From Cruorifilaria tuberocauda (taxonomy: Eukaryota > Nematoda > Chromadorea > Rhabditida > Onchocercidae), in NCBI GenBank assembly GCA_013365365.1, contig JABVXU010000028.1, forward strand, positions 124,001 to 188,000: a stretch of DNA of 64,000 nt, written 5' to 3'. Under the pieces are notes generated by a model. It saw nothing but the letters and a program-made list of their open reading frames with translations, did not search any database and was not told the origin of the DNA. Below, one piece after another: positions 49,201 to 62,553 of the stretch (position 1 is the first letter of the stretch; every line of letters starts with the position of its first letter). The position numbers and the translations under genes are program-made.

Positions 49201-51630
49201 AAAGCAAAAGTGACCTCTCTCATAGAAAAGTAGCAGCGGTCAGTAGGTCGCAACACATGCAGACAAAACAGGGCGAATAGTGGACAGCACATGTTTATGG
49301 ATATGGGATGCATAGAGTGTAATAAGCCAGCCAATCGATTAGGTCAAAGAAGAAAAAAGTGTGAGGTAAAAGATGAGGGACGCCTCTCATCTCCCACCCT
49401 TCTATAATATCCAAGGTGGGAGGGGATAAAAGAGAAATGAATGACCAATGGAAAATTGTTGATTGTTGTGGTCTGCAGCTAAGATAAAAAGGTAGAAATG
49501 GGATGCTGGTGCAGGATGAAAAAGATGAGGGAGTTAGTATATAGAATGTATAGAGTAAAAAGACATCAAGAAAATGCAAATAATTGTGTGAGCGATCAGA
49601 TCAGCTAAGATTATAAAAAAGATATTGAAAGTAAAAATGAGTGCAGATCACACTGCAGTCCACTATTTCTGACCATCTGTTCGGTTTGAAGATTCGGAAG
49701 TTGATAGCCACTATTTAAATCGCATTCATTTAAACATTTCAAATAAAAAGGACAGCTGTCTTTACGCCATGAAATAAAGAATTAATCAGTGCAGCGGTTC
49801 AAATTCAATTTCTACCTTTAGGAAACTCATTCATTTTTTAACTCCTAAATGATTCTTTAATATTAATCCTTTAAATAGTGAAAACTTCTCTAGTCCTTCT
49901 TTTTAATCAATTTTTTTTGCAAAAATTTCATCCAGAAAAAAGTTGAAAGGGAATATTTCGAGATTCGATAATAATAGCCGAAAGATTTCAATAAAGAGCA
50001 TTGAAATTCTTCAGCAGTTAACGAGCTACACACAAATGAAAAAAATAAACTTTTTTAACTTTCTTCGTAGAATTACATAAGTCATTTATACTATGGATTG
50101 AATTAGAAAATGAAAAAAACTGAAAGGAAGAAACAGAAGTGAAAATATGAAAATTTAGTTTTTTGTACAAAAGGTTAGCAAAGAATACAAAAACGAAATG
50201 AAATTCCATTTCATCTCTTTCTGCACTTATTACCATCATTCTTCAATTCCAATACTTTCCAAAATAACTATGAAAAAAAACTGGTAAAAGAAACATTGAA
50301 AAGCGTAAGACAGTGATGCGAGATTCACTATCCCGCATCGAATATCAGTTACAAATCATAGCCCAGCTTCACTGAATTTAAACAAACTGATTAGAATTGC
50401 TTTACTTTAATTTGAAAATTTTCTGATAAATATAACTAAACATAGTCAAACTTACATTTCAAATGCTTTGAAATGGAAATAAACCATTCCAAGACCAAAA
50501 TATGAAGCCGGTTTTTTCCAAAATTCATCTCTATTCAGATCATAAGCTTTTTGATAAGCTGATAATGCTAAAAAAAGCATTCATGATAAGCATTATCGCA
50601 CGTATGATTATTGTTTTCACGCAATACTGAATTATAAGATGCTATAATAATTTGCTTGAGATTTATTACTTACATAAGTTAATCTTCCTGTAGCAATATT
50701 TCCGATGTATCTAGAGGAATCCATTTATTGAATTTTATTATCTATTATTTTCACTAATTTGTCATCAAAATAACAAATATAATAAATATACCTCTAGGAA
50801 AATCTTTTGCCAACAAACTGATATGCCCAATTTTCAAATATACTTTATAAATTTTCGTTTTATCTTCTTCTTTCGTCTCAACAAGTTTGATTAATTCATT
50901 ATCTAAATTCCGTATTCCCTGCAATATGAAATACTTGGTGTTAACGGAACAAAACTAATGAATCAATATTCATTGCTACCTAAATTCGATTATAAATAAA
51001 TTAAATTTCTATTTTCATCTTCTCCCGTTATATTTTTAAAGTTCAGAAAAAGAAAAAAGAAAGAAGCGAGCACCAGATGTTGTACTAAAATGGAAAAAAA
51101 TATCATTTATCAACATCCTTCCTAGAACAGAACAACTGTCTGTACTTTATCAGGAATGATCCATATTAACTTTCTATATTAAGTATAATAGCACATATTA
51201 TTTCTTGCATGTGATAATTTTTCCTATTACTACATATCTACACTCACTAATGTAGTGTAGTTGAAAATTTTACTAACCTTGTAAAGAAGAGCTTTATCTG
51301 CTTCCGACAGTTCACCTTTTTTATTCCAGAAATGGACAAAATCAAAGCTACAAAATATTGAACTACATAACATTATAAATGAAGAAATGCAGAAATAACA
51401 ATAAAAATAAGGAAAAAACAGGTAAGGTAAAATCAAGAAATGAAGATAAAACAGAATTCCGAAAAAAAATGCCTTTGAAAATTTCAACCTTCGAAAATAC
51501 TACGATACAGAAGAATCTCAAATCAATTGAATAAATGACTCACTTACAGAATAAAATTTAACTACCTGTTCAACTTGATGAATCTGATTTCTTCTGCACA
51601 CGTGAATCTTGGCTCATATATGATATTCAT
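40272..51630 (-). CDS. utx-1: Histone H3K27 demethylase, UTX/KDM6 family (TPR + JmjC + GATA-like zinc domain)
   Basis: UTX removes methyl groups from H3K27 in the nucleus with Fe(II) and 2-oxoglutarate, within MLL/COMPASS-like complexes. The start is [14 protein letters not shown] at 51630. TPR-like exons span about 45.6-51.4 kb, for example [61 protein letters not shown] and [13 protein letters not shown] disordered linker follows, then the JmjC region: [28 protein letters not shown], the iron-binding RTPGHVENN (HxE), [12 protein letters not shown], and the third ligand in [13 protein letters not shown]. The C-terminal zinc module shows HYCSTCE and VYCVQCARK. The stop at 40272-40274 gives an ending of DQFRLYPVN. 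Length is about 1050-1100 residues in about 24 exons, near C. elegans UTX-1. A Gly-rich stretch ([13 protein letters not shown]) near 42540 precedes the JmjC part. The 2.2-kb intron at 48.2-50.5 kb is unusually long here. Confidence 0.93.
47921..48057. other. Possible structured element inside a utx-1 intron
   Basis: Within the intron between utx-1 exons ending near 48115 and starting near 47417, this stretch is less AT-rich than its flanks. Its ends are roughly inverted (GTGGTGGGTTTCT and AGAAATACACCAAC), and it contains a perfect 8-base stem, GTTCAATG with CATTGAAC, at 47997-48025. On the plus strand TGATGA and CTGA boxes occur 35 bases apart, weakly like a C/D snoRNA. It is not a missing coding exon, because the flanking exons join in phase without it. 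Confidence 0.25.
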
Positions 51631-53312
51631 TGTTCGTTAACTTGCATGGCACCCTTCCAAAATCCAAATTCTTCAAATTAAAAAACAATAAGGCTCGTAG
51701 CACACACAACATAGGTAGCAAGAAAGAACTGATTCATACCAGCTGGAAATGTTGGCCCGTGCGAAACGTATGAAATTATTTCGTCTCAAGAATGTTCAAA
51801 CTAATACGTGAACCTTCATGTAAACGGTAATTCATCTTTTATATGAATAACACAAAGAGATGCATGCGTGTTAGACGTATTCAGGTTACTTATGTATTTA
51901 CTATATTCGACATTCTTTCTTAGCGCATATCTATCATAATGCTGATTTATACGTGGATTCATCGTTAATTGCATGCACACCTTTGCTTTTTTCAGTGATT
52001 TGCAATGTCAAGCAAATGCATGAAAATGGATTTAGTCAGACTGAACGCTAGTTTGCTTTGAAAAGTCTGCAAGGTAAAGTGGTTTTCATGTACATTACTT
52101 TTATAAATTTGAACCTGAAAGTTGAATAATCGTCAAACGAACAAGTTAAATGAATCATTCCCGAAGTAAAACTTCCCAATAATCCCATTAGCTTCTTGCC
52201 TTTTTTATTTTCGATTTAATTTTGAAAAACAGCAAGATAACTTTAAATTGAAATTCTTTTGTAATATAGGATTTTAATACATCCATTTAAAAACAGTTAC
52301 AGGGCAGCTTAATGGCTCATATAACATATTTTTTAAGATTTATAAAATTTGTCAACGAGCAGACATGAAGTTAAGAAGATATCATTCTAACACAAATAAT
52401 AAGCTACAGTATAATAATATAATAATAATAAATCATTAATTTTACTATTAAATTCTTGTTGTAAAAGCAGATATTCGATTAAATAAATTATCATACTTCT
52501 GCATATCGATTATATTAATTCTTGTTGTATGGGCAAATTGTATAGCACATACAAAAAGGTTACTGCTCATTACTCTTAGTAATGAGTAATTAATGCATGA
52601 AATTCTTATTGTTATTGTACAAACAATATGTTGCACGAATTGCAGATTTGTTAGCAATGAGTAATTGATCAATTCAATCATTTCATTTACACTTTATAAG
52701 ACAACAATAAAGTAAGACATATTTCTATATATAAAAGTGAAATACACAAAAATAAAAATAAATAAAAGAATAAAATTGAAAGGAATGCGACAAATAGAAT
52801 GATAAAAGTAATGAGAAAGTGATAACAACAACAATAATAAAAATTCACCAGGATTGAACTGAATTGATTGAAACAGATGATGAATGTACAGTCAGCAATA
52901 TTGTTTGGATATAATACACTTAAGCAATGAGCACAACAATCCTTATTGTACGAACTAAATACTTGTACAATGAAATAATGAAATTAAATTTGTTAATATT
53001 TATGTTTCACTGTTTCATTCTATCTCTATTACTATGATTGGATTAAAATTCATCCATTTTGTTTACTTTTTTTCAATGCATAAAGTAATCATTGAGCAGT
53101 GTTATTGTAGACCAATTGTTGAGATGAATTGTAAATTAAAAGGAAACAAGATATTATTTATTTTATTCAATAAACTTTTCAACTTGCTTTCTTTCTTTCT
53201 TTTCCTCTTTTACCTGTTCAATATCCTAAACAAATTGCCATTAACTGATTTAAAAAAGGGAAAAGGATAATTGACAGGTAATGGAAAATAAAGTTATGAA
53301 AGAAAAAGGGTA
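51631..53312. other. Intergenic region between the RhoGEF gene and utx-1
   Basis: About 1.7 kb between minus-strand genes. The part next to 51630 (to about 52050) is less AT-rich and is the likely utx-1 promoter. The remainder is AT-rich with no convincing frame. Confidence 0.55.
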
Positions 53313-56300
53313 TTAAATTGTTGCAAATAATTCAGGAGACGAAGAACCCTCTATAATTGTATTCAATGATGTTGTTGTTGTTGCTGTTACTGATTTGGTT
53401 GCTAATATTGAGGATGGTATTATTGTATTTAATATTCCTGAACATGGTACTGTCGTTGTTGTTGATGTTGATAGGAGGTCTCCTAGAGAATTCTAAAATA
53501 CAGAAAAAATAAAATAGTGATCAGAAGACTTTTATTTTTAAGTTTTGATCATTAATCATTATTATTTGATGAATAATCCAACTACGATAAAAGTTTAAAC
53601 AATAATTGTAAATAATAAATAATTATAAATTATTAAATAAGTAATATAAATTGATAGCATTAACTAATATCCATATAACCATTAGCAGTTTAAATAAATA
53701 ACCAAGTGTTTAAATAATTCAAATATTCAAATAATTCAAACAAATAATAACTATAAATAACTGATAATTAAATGATTACCAATAATGAAAAAGCCAACAA
53801 TAATTACAAATAACTAAAATAAAAATAATAATGGTAATAAAACTATATAGTTGAACGATTACTATTTACAAATTATATGATAAAGAAGGTATGATATATT
53901 AGACTATTAGAAATATAATAGTTGAAAATATAATAGTTAACGATGAACGAAGCATGGTGTATATGCTTATCGCATCACAAAAATGAAATAAAATTTAAAA
54001 TAATTATTTAACCTCGGGACAACTGTATGATCGTGTTTGTAATTGATCGGTTGTAGCAATATTATTATCCGGATCTTCATCTGATGCAGCCGGAACAAAT
54101 GTTGGTGATCCAGAAGAGGGTGATGAGCAGCACGTACCATTTGGATTATTTCCGTTCCCATCCACAGCACTACTGCAATGTGCTTTTACAGTAATTAGCA
54201 TAGTACCATGAAAAGTGATCCTTCCAAATTATTACTTCATTTGAAATGGTTAACATTATTTCTTGTAACTTATCTACGAAAAAAATTCATTATTTAATCT
54301 TGATTTTAGATAATTAATTCACCTATCTGTAGTTGTATCGGAAGAACGAATACTATCAGTGGAGACTGTAGAAGCCCAAGACTGTGGACGCGCCGGTCGG
54401 TGCTGTTGTTGGCTTAATCGATCTCGATGTGTTACACGTTCACCAACTATCCTGCAATACTGGATTGTTTTTTTTCACACACAAAATTTAAAATACATTC
54501 TAACATTACGACCATGATAAGTCAGTTGATAATTAATTAATTATAACAGTGCAAAATTGCTGTATTCAGAATGACTTTTATGTCAATTATTTATTAAAAG
54601 TTCAATATATGAAATAGTTATAGTTCGAAGTGTCATATATATTCTAATTTATTAAATAAATACCTTTTCAATGTAAAAATAAATGTTACCTATAAAGTCG
54701 CTGGATCCATTTTATTCGAGCAGTTTCATCAACAGGTTGAACAACAAATGCTTCGCTTTTCGTTTCATCCCAAACTTCGAAACGTGCAGATGATGTTTTC
54801 GATGTTTCTGAGAAGCCGAGACTACACGTCTGAAATTAATATAAAACTTTTTTTTAGAAATTATCAAATTAACTCTAATACTAGACTACTAAATCGACAA
54901 TGATAACTTACTGGTATGGATAATTTATGTTCATAATATTCAGAAGCATATGGCAGTGATTGCGAACGTTTCTTACAGAATAATAAACCACCGTCAAAGA
55001 GGAATAAATGTCGACGTTGAGCCTTATTAAGGCGACGTGTCCTCTTTTTGAATGAATAAATATCACATTCATTTTGAAGTCTTAATGGACCTATTTGATT
55101 AAGATCACCCTGAAAAAAATCGATTCCATCATTAATTGCCTATTCTATTTAATTTACTTCCTCTCTCTCTCTCTCTCTCACCTAAAAATTTAAACTTTCA
55201 TCATTACAACAATAACAGGAAATAAATAATAATTACAACAAATCCGGCAATATGCAATTGATGCATGGCTGTATTAAGTTGAGCCAATAAATCTAACATT
55301 GAGGATAAAGCTTCATCAACATGTGGCTTAATCGAATCAGCACAATGACGATGTATTTCCTGTAAGGTGGAATTTATAATTAATTAATAGGGTTAGATAA
55401 CATTTGAATCAGGAGAACAAAGAGAAGATTAGATAATCTAATATAACCCTAAGAGATTCAAGATAAAATTAATTAATTAATTATCATTAGGTAAACTAAC
55501 AAAATGAATAAATGATGTTTTTCTTAATTAAATTAATACTGAAAAAATTCATCCAAGGAAAAACAGCTTATATAAATAATGTATAAGGGACAAAAGAAGT
55601 AATTAAATTACTTTTAATAAAAGTTGATATTTAGTGATCCTTTGTATTGGTTTTAATAAATAAGCACTTAATGGTAATGGATGTCCAGCTCGTTTCTGGC
55701 ATTCCTGAAATAAGAAAACTTATTAAATAAATGTCCAATACAATAAAATAATTATACAATTACTATTACAAAAGTTATCAACTTAATTTCTTACCTTTTA
55801 TGATTTTAGAGAAAAAAATTAAATTCATTGTATATATAATATTTCAGTACAATTGTTCTTTTTTTCTTATCCCATTTTAATTATTATAAAGTATTATATA
55901 AAATAAAAACAAAGAAAGACCGTAAAAAATTTAGAAACCGCTCCTTCCGGTTGCTGTTCTCTTCGTAAACTTTCGCTCAATGGTTTATTTTGACAGTAAC
56001 GATGATAAAGTTGAAGGAACTTTGGGCGATGATTAAGAAAGCATCGGCATAATTCGACTATTGAATTTCCCGCTGCCAAAAAATCAGCCAAAAGATAGTT
56101 ATTGTGAAAACTTAACTGTAATATAGAGAATATTTGAAATTGATGGAAAATTATATACATTGAATACATTGATGTAAAAATGAATAATATTTCACTGATT
56201 AGAATAATTATTACAACGGCAATCGTTATAATAACAGTAATGATTATTATATGACAGTAATTTAAACTTCTTTATATTACGTCAAATTTTTGAAGTTCCA

Positions 56301-57282
56301 AAATAAAATTCTTATATGAAAACAAAAAATACAAGATAGTAAGACTGACCAGGTCAGGAATATTACCAAATAAAATATCAGAACGATCACTTAAATGTGT
56401 TGATATTAAATGCTCATTTTCAGGTGCTTCAAATGGCTTAATATAGAAATCAACGATAGATTGTAATTCACGAACATAACTTTGTTCCGTATTCACCTGG
56501 AAATTGTTAATTATCAAATTAATATTAATAAAGAAACAAATAACAGAATAAACTGGATCCGAATTAAACGCTGATATTAATCTTTTTCAAAAATTCCTTT
56601 TTTTCTAATGATATAATAAGAAAAAAAACCAGACGAAATAATTCCAACTTACTAATTCAGTGATAGCAAAGTTCAGGAGTGAAATTGGTTGATCAGTATT
56701 AGTATCAGTACTACTGTTACCACTTCCTCCAGCTCCACTACTATTATCACCACCATATGCAGCATTTTTCCCACATATAAATGCATCTTGACGACTATCA
56801 TGAAGTACTTCTATTTGACGCTGCAACATGACATGAGCTTAATTAAATTAATATTATTGTTCTCTCTATATTATTGTTAAATATTGAAAAACTTGAACTC
56901 TGTATTACAATAAGAATACAATACATTTAAGCTATGTGTGCATTCCTTTTTGGCTTCTACACTGATACAACTGATACACTTAAATATAAAAATTATTATT
57001 AAAATTTTAGAACAGTCTTTTCTTTTTCATAAAATAATATGATAAAGAATTTACTTCACTATCAATACAACAATATATTATCACGAATTTGAAGTGAATT
57101 AAGTATGAAAAGTAGGAGAGGAAGAGAGAGAGAGTGAGAGAGGGAGAGAGATAAAGAAAAATGAAAGAGGATTAAAACAAAATCAAAAAAAAAAGGAAAC
57201 CAAATATCGTTACCGTTTTTCGGATAATATTTGCCGGAGCACACCACGATTTCGATTTGCGCATACGTGATTTAAAAAACAT
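53313..57282 (-). CDS. Dbl-family Rho guanine nucleotide exchange factor (DH-PH)
   Basis: RhoGEFs load GTP onto Rho/Rac/Cdc42 GTPases at membranes. The start is [18 protein letters not shown] at 57282. Exons at 57214-57282, 56653-56820, 56350-56496, 55939-56115, 55612-55704, about 55.24-55.36 kb, 54.92-55.11, 54.69-54.83, 54.32-54.45, 54.01-54.18 and 53.31-53.49 kb read on to a stop at 53313-53315, about 530 residues. The DH domain has [20 protein letters not shown] (CR1), [16 protein letters not shown], and the CR3 hallmark [17 protein letters not shown]. The PH domain has [17 protein letters not shown] and [17 protein letters not shown], closest in style to the MCF2/DBL group. N- and C-terminal parts are low complexity ([22 protein letters not shown]). 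It lacks the spectrin and SEC14 regions of vertebrate MCF2, unless more exons lie upstream. Confidence 0.88.
57118..57151. repeat. GA-rich microsatellite in RhoGEF intron 1
   Basis: A GA dinucleotide run with single T and G interruptions, between the first and second RhoGEF exons. A matching CT run lies at 55158-55180 in a later intron of the same gene. Confidence 0.9.
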
Positions 57283-60200
57283 CACAATTTCAGAATTATT
57301 AGAAATAATTAGATTTGAGTATTGCTGAAATTTCTAATGCAAAAACGATGGAAATGAACGAGAACGAAAATGAAAATAATAAATAAATTTGAAAATGAAA
57401 AATAATAATTTTTGAGTGAAAAAAATTTTGCAAATATTTTAAATGATCGATCAATTATACTTTATTCGATCAATTGATAGCTATTAAAAATCAACGAATT
57501 TTTCACGCTTTTTAATCAATCTTTTTCGTTTACACCAAAAATATTTGAAAAAGTAAAGTTACGAGTAAAAAACTATTTATCTTAAAAGAAAAAACAGTTC
57601 AAAAAAATTGCTTAATATGCACAAATTAAAGTTACTAAAATTACTTACAATAATGTAAAAATAAAAGTACGAGAGAATTTATTTAAATCGAATAAGTTAT
57701 TGTAAAATATAATATTAAATAATGTTACTTTTACTCATTCATTGAAAACGATAATAACTGAATGATAAACAAGTAAGGAAATAAAGAATAAATAAATAGC
57801 ATTGTGCTATTGATAATTATTGATCAGTGAGAAAGAAACAATAAAGTTGAAATATGTATATGAAAAAAAGATGTTAATATTCAAAGGGAATGTCAATTAT
57901 TTCTCTAGCAAAAAAAACGCAATGGTTCTTATCAGAGGATAAAGAGAAGAGAAAACGAAAGAGAGAGAGAGAGAGGGAGAAAGAGCAAATAAGTGATAAG
58001 TGATTAATGAGAAAAGCCTAAAAATGAAAAAAGGAAAAAATTGAAGAGTTCATCATGGAAAAGGCTTGAATATGCACTTGTTTAACCACTTCTTATCAGC
58101 CAAAATAGCTCCTTCAATTCATCATTTCTTCAACTATCCGATATTTATTCAAGGAAAAACTTTGATAAATTTCGAGAAAAATAGAAAAAAGTTTTATTTC
58201 GCAAAATATTGAAAAATTTTGAATAGAATAAGGAGAAAATATTTGATAATTGAAAATTAATCAATTACTTTTAAAATAATAAATAAATTTTATCATAAAT
58301 ATTGTTGACCTGAAAAAAACGAAAAATCGATCATTCCTATTGAATAATACTATAAAACAATAGCAATAATTTATTGATATCAGATAAGATAGCGGGCGAA
58401 TAATTCTCACATTCATGGATTATAGGAAAGCATAATTATTTACAGCTACTAAATATGAATTAATAAATGAATAATTAATTCAAATTAATAATTATATTAA
58501 TAGTAATAATAAAAAATAAAAAATACTAGTAAGAAATAATAATAACGAAATAATAATAATAAAATGAATAATAAAAAAATAAATAAAGAATAAGAATAAA
58601 TGAATAAAAGAATAAGTAAATATACTGCAAGTGATCAGAACAGAAAGAAATTAAAAAGGATACTGCTGACCTGAAAAAGTGAGAAAAGAAAGAAAGGAAT
58701 GCATCCTAAATATTCTTCCACTATCTCTCTGATCCCGCGAAATTTTCAATTGCACCTTCCATTTTTCTTTGAATACAAGAGAGAAAGAAAGAGAGAAAGC
58801 GAGAGAGAAAGAAAAAAGATTTATCATTTATTGAAAAGCAATCAATTCAAACTGATATGATAAGAATGAATTTATAGGTTATATGGAAATACGAAATTGA
58901 ATTAATTGGGAAACTTTGTAAAACGTTTTACTTTCTTCATAAGTATTTGAATTTGAATTGAATAATGATGAAAACGATACGAATTATGAATATGCTACTT
59001 TGAAAATATCGCTTCTAATCTGGCAATTTGGCAATGTTATTAATTTAATTCTAGTTTAATTACTTTTTTATGATTAATGATAGTTTTTTATCATTTCTAT
59101 GTTATTTCAAATCATAAAGTAATTAGCTTAAAACATTAAACTACTTTGAACAAATATTAGCAAAAACTGGGCTAATTAACTTTTCTTTTATTGGCCGTTA
59201 CTTGTTCACTGCTCTCTTGGCTATTATCTGGAATAGTTGTTGGATACACACATATTACTCATATTTCTTAATGTCAGCGTTAATTTGAAACTGTTGACAA
59301 TTTTTAATCTTAACATTAATTTGAAAGATTATACCAATTATCAATAAAGTGATATGATTTATCTAGTTAAATTAATGGCGAAATTGATTATTTCCAATAA
59401 AATTGCAACAAATTTTAAAGTTATTTTTTTACTTTTTATCAATGATTTTATATTAAACAAAAGCATGGTAAAAATTATTTTCATAAAAAAATTAATTGAA
59501 CCTTTGACCTTTGAGATAAAAGAAAATAAAAGGAATCTGATGATGAAAAGGAAATCAAAAAAAAGGATAAGAATTGTTAAATAACCGTAAAAAATGAACA
59601 TAAAGAAAAAATGGAAATCAATTGTTTTACTGAAAATTGAATGTTAATTTATACTATAAAATAAATATGTGAAATTTGCTGTGGAAAATTTAAAATAAAT
59701 AATTTAACATAGAAAATGAAAAATAAAGAAAAGAATTGAATGAATTTATTATTTAGAAAAAAATTTCGCTGTGAATTTTTCTTTCATTTAATTATCATTT
59801 AACAGATAATGAATGAAAATATTTTAATCATACAAAAATTTAAAACAAATGGAGCGAAAAGAGAGAAAAAGAAGAAAGGAAAGAAAGAGAAATATAGAGA
59901 GATAGGAATTGAAGAAGAAAAGAGAATAAATATAAATTTGACTGATAAGAAGATAAATGATCGAAGTTAGAGATAAAATGTTAAAATTATATAATCCTGA
60001 AATGAGGCGATTAATGCTATTTCTAACAAAATGGTGTTTTTATACAAATAGTTAGAAAGTATTGGAACACAGCATTGCAAGTATTTCATTCATCACCTTT
60101 TTTTGATAATATTTATCAAGAAACTAATTTGGAATTAATGAATATCAATATTCCAGTGCTTAAAAGATTGATATTACTAAATAGGTTAGATTATCAATGC

Positions 60201-60743
60201 TAATTTTATTTTTATAGCTTTCAAATTCAAAAGGATCGAACCGAAGTTATTAGCTAATTATATTAATTGATCTAATTATAATATAAGACAAGCATTAAAC
60301 AGTCATTCTGCTTCGTTTGTTTTTTTTTCTTAATTTTTAAACAATTCGAAAAATAAAAGAAAATATACTTGAGCAATCTCACATAAATTCCTTACAGCAA
60401 CACTAATTAACAAAAAAAATTTTATCTCATTAATTTGATTAGTTAAAAGTTATTGATAATACTTCATTTATTCATTCATCCACTCAATCAATACAATAAG
60501 AGGATATTTGACCTATTAAAAAGGTCAGGTTATCTGCTCGTTTATAAGTGAATTTTCGCTTGAAATGACTTCCAAAATTGAAGGAATGTAAATGAATGGC
60601 TTAAATTAGAAAAAATCCTTAGCCTTCGATGATCCTTGAAAGAAAAAATAACTGCGTGTTTTTTTTCCTTCATTTCATTCGTTTCCTGTCCTTGAAATTA
60701 AATCTTCCTTACATTTACATCAACTGCTATTTTTAAATCATCA
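57283..60743. other. AT-rich region, no gene recognised
   Basis: Low-complexity A/T-rich sequence with GA tracts near 57959-57985, 58778-58818 and 59855-59905. Overlapping small frames at 59354-59601 consist mostly of Ile, Lys and Phe codons and look like composition artefacts. It may contain the RhoGEF promoter or upstream noncoding exons. Confidence 0.5.
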
Positions 60744-61241
60744 TTATATTGTCAAATATTTAAATTCAAATTTCAAATTTTGAAAATTGAGATTATTGTT
60801 TATTAAAAAGAAGACCCTTTTAAAATGCTCTTTGCTTCTTTCCTCATTTTCATCGATGCAACATCCATCAACAAAATGTAACAATGGTTCATTTGAATCA
60901 TCCAGAAAAACTGCACTGTTCCGGTTTCCTCTCAATCCTCTATTCGATGTATAATTCGGTCTACGCTTTATCCGAAGTGAAAGGTGGAATACCTGACGTC
61001 TTATCATTTCCGACCAATCACCACCTCTGTAGATCTTTATATGGCAAATCCAACGGATAAAACATAAAATAATTACTTGTATGACGCAAGAAATAGAAAT
61101 GAATACCACGAAAGTTACAGTATTATTGTACTTCAAGTAATACCTAATATTTGACAAAAAATGAAAAATAATTTGAAATCATAATATTGCGAATATTAAT
61201 TACACTTACGGTATACAAAAAAAATTGTTCATGAAATACAT
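60744..61241 (-). CDS. Putative small single-pass membrane protein
   Basis: Two exons (61210-61241 and 60744-61143) join in phase at a GTAAGT donor and an ATTAG acceptor, giving 143 residues from an ATG at 61241. The N-terminal third has one strong hydrophobic helix (TVTFVVFISISCVIQVIILC). It is followed by a basic, Arg-rich stretch (MIRRQVF, LRIKRRPNYTSNRGLRGNR) and an acidic region (CCIDENEERSKEH). The positive charge after the helix suggests the tail faces the cytoplasm. No family is recognised. The last 25 residues (NNNLNFQNLKFEFKYL) look like translated noncoding sequence, so the true gene may splice on from about 60820 to an exon I cannot find, possibly as the 5' part of a larger minus-strand gene. 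Confidence 0.4.
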
Positions 61242-62500
61242 GCAATACAGAATGAAATGCTTGAAATCTGATAAACTTCATTTTCACATTGTCACTTCCA
61301 GTTTTTTGAATTAATTAAGCATTAATCATAACTGTTTGCAAAAAAAATTAAGATAATAAAAATTGAAATTTTGCAAGAAAAATCTCTTGATAAATGTTTC
61401 TGAAAAAAAACGAACGAAAGATTTGATCCGATTTTTTCCGGTCAAAATTTCTTAAAATGATTAAATTTTATTCTTATTTGGTTGTTGAAAAAAGCAAATA
61501 ATTCGTGTCATTTTGATTTATGCCAAATTTATTTTTGTTCTTTCGTTTTTTTTATAAATATAAATTTTAATTTTAGCTACAAACATTCCTACTGTAACAA
61601 AAAATAAATGTTGACAAATAACTGTAATAAAAAGAAAAAAAATTCTTCTTTCGGGAAAAAAACGAAAAAAAGATAACTTGCAGATCGTTAAACCACCCTC
61701 CCTTCCTCTCTCTCTCTCTCTCTCTCTCCATCTAGCTTTTTTATATCATTCTATCAATATCAGTGAAATTTGTTTAATGTAAAGAAAGGATGAATTGAAT
61801 TAAGCAAATGTCTGCAAATATTTATTTATCATTGATGCTTACATTGTTTTCTCTTTTGTTTTACAACTAATTAAGTAAACTAAAACGAAAGGAAGTATTC
61901 ATTGAGATTTCAAGAGTGAAATTCTCTTTTCTTATTATCAGTTAAGCTTCCCCTACTCAAAATTTTCGTTGTGATAAGCTTTATTTATTGCCCTTATCAA
62001 TTCTTACTTTGTCAATTTTCAATCATTTTATCCCAAATTCCATTCCTACTCAACCATTCTATTCGAATTTTTGAAATTTCAGCGTAAAAGAATAAAATAT
62101 TTAAAATTTCAATTCTAAAGATATCATCGAATTAATATCTATAAATAATTATTTTTGTATAATGAAGATAATTATAATAATAAAGATTATAAAGAATAAT
62201 TTAAACTGCAAAATTTGACGGAAATTAAATTCTTAATTGAATTAATTCATATGTATTTCTTATTACTATTGAATTATTAGCTCATACAGACATAGATACA
62301 CACCCATAGAAACACACACGCATCTGTACATATACAGGAAGTTAATGAAGAAAAAAACCTTTATTAAAAAAGGAAAGGAGGGAAAGAGAGAGGGAGAGAA
62401 GAGTTGAGGTTGTTGAGGTGAGGTGAGACTGGAAATGCTGATCGATTCGAGCCGCGCCTTTCCTCTCCGCATGAACTTCTCATTCTCCTAATTACCATTA

Positions 62501-62553
62501 TCCCTCTTCTCCCTCTCTCTCTCTCTTTCCTCCTCTCCCTCTCTCCCTCTCTT
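62501..62553. repeat. CT-rich microsatellite
   Basis: Long pyrimidine-only run made of CT and CCCT units. Confidence 0.9.

Noticed and set aside
49295..49579. 94-codon minus-strand frame rich in Phe, Ser and Pro
   Set aside because: It lies inside a utx-1 intron and is made of pyrimidine-rich sequence; flanking utx-1 exons join without it.
59354..59601. Two overlapping frames of 76-80 codons on opposite strands
   Set aside because: Both are dominated by Ile, Lys, Phe and Leu from A/T-rich sequence, typical of chance frames.
62266..62472. 68-codon minus-strand frame
   Set aside because: Derived from GA/CT-rich low-complexity sequence with a CA-repeat-like end; no support.
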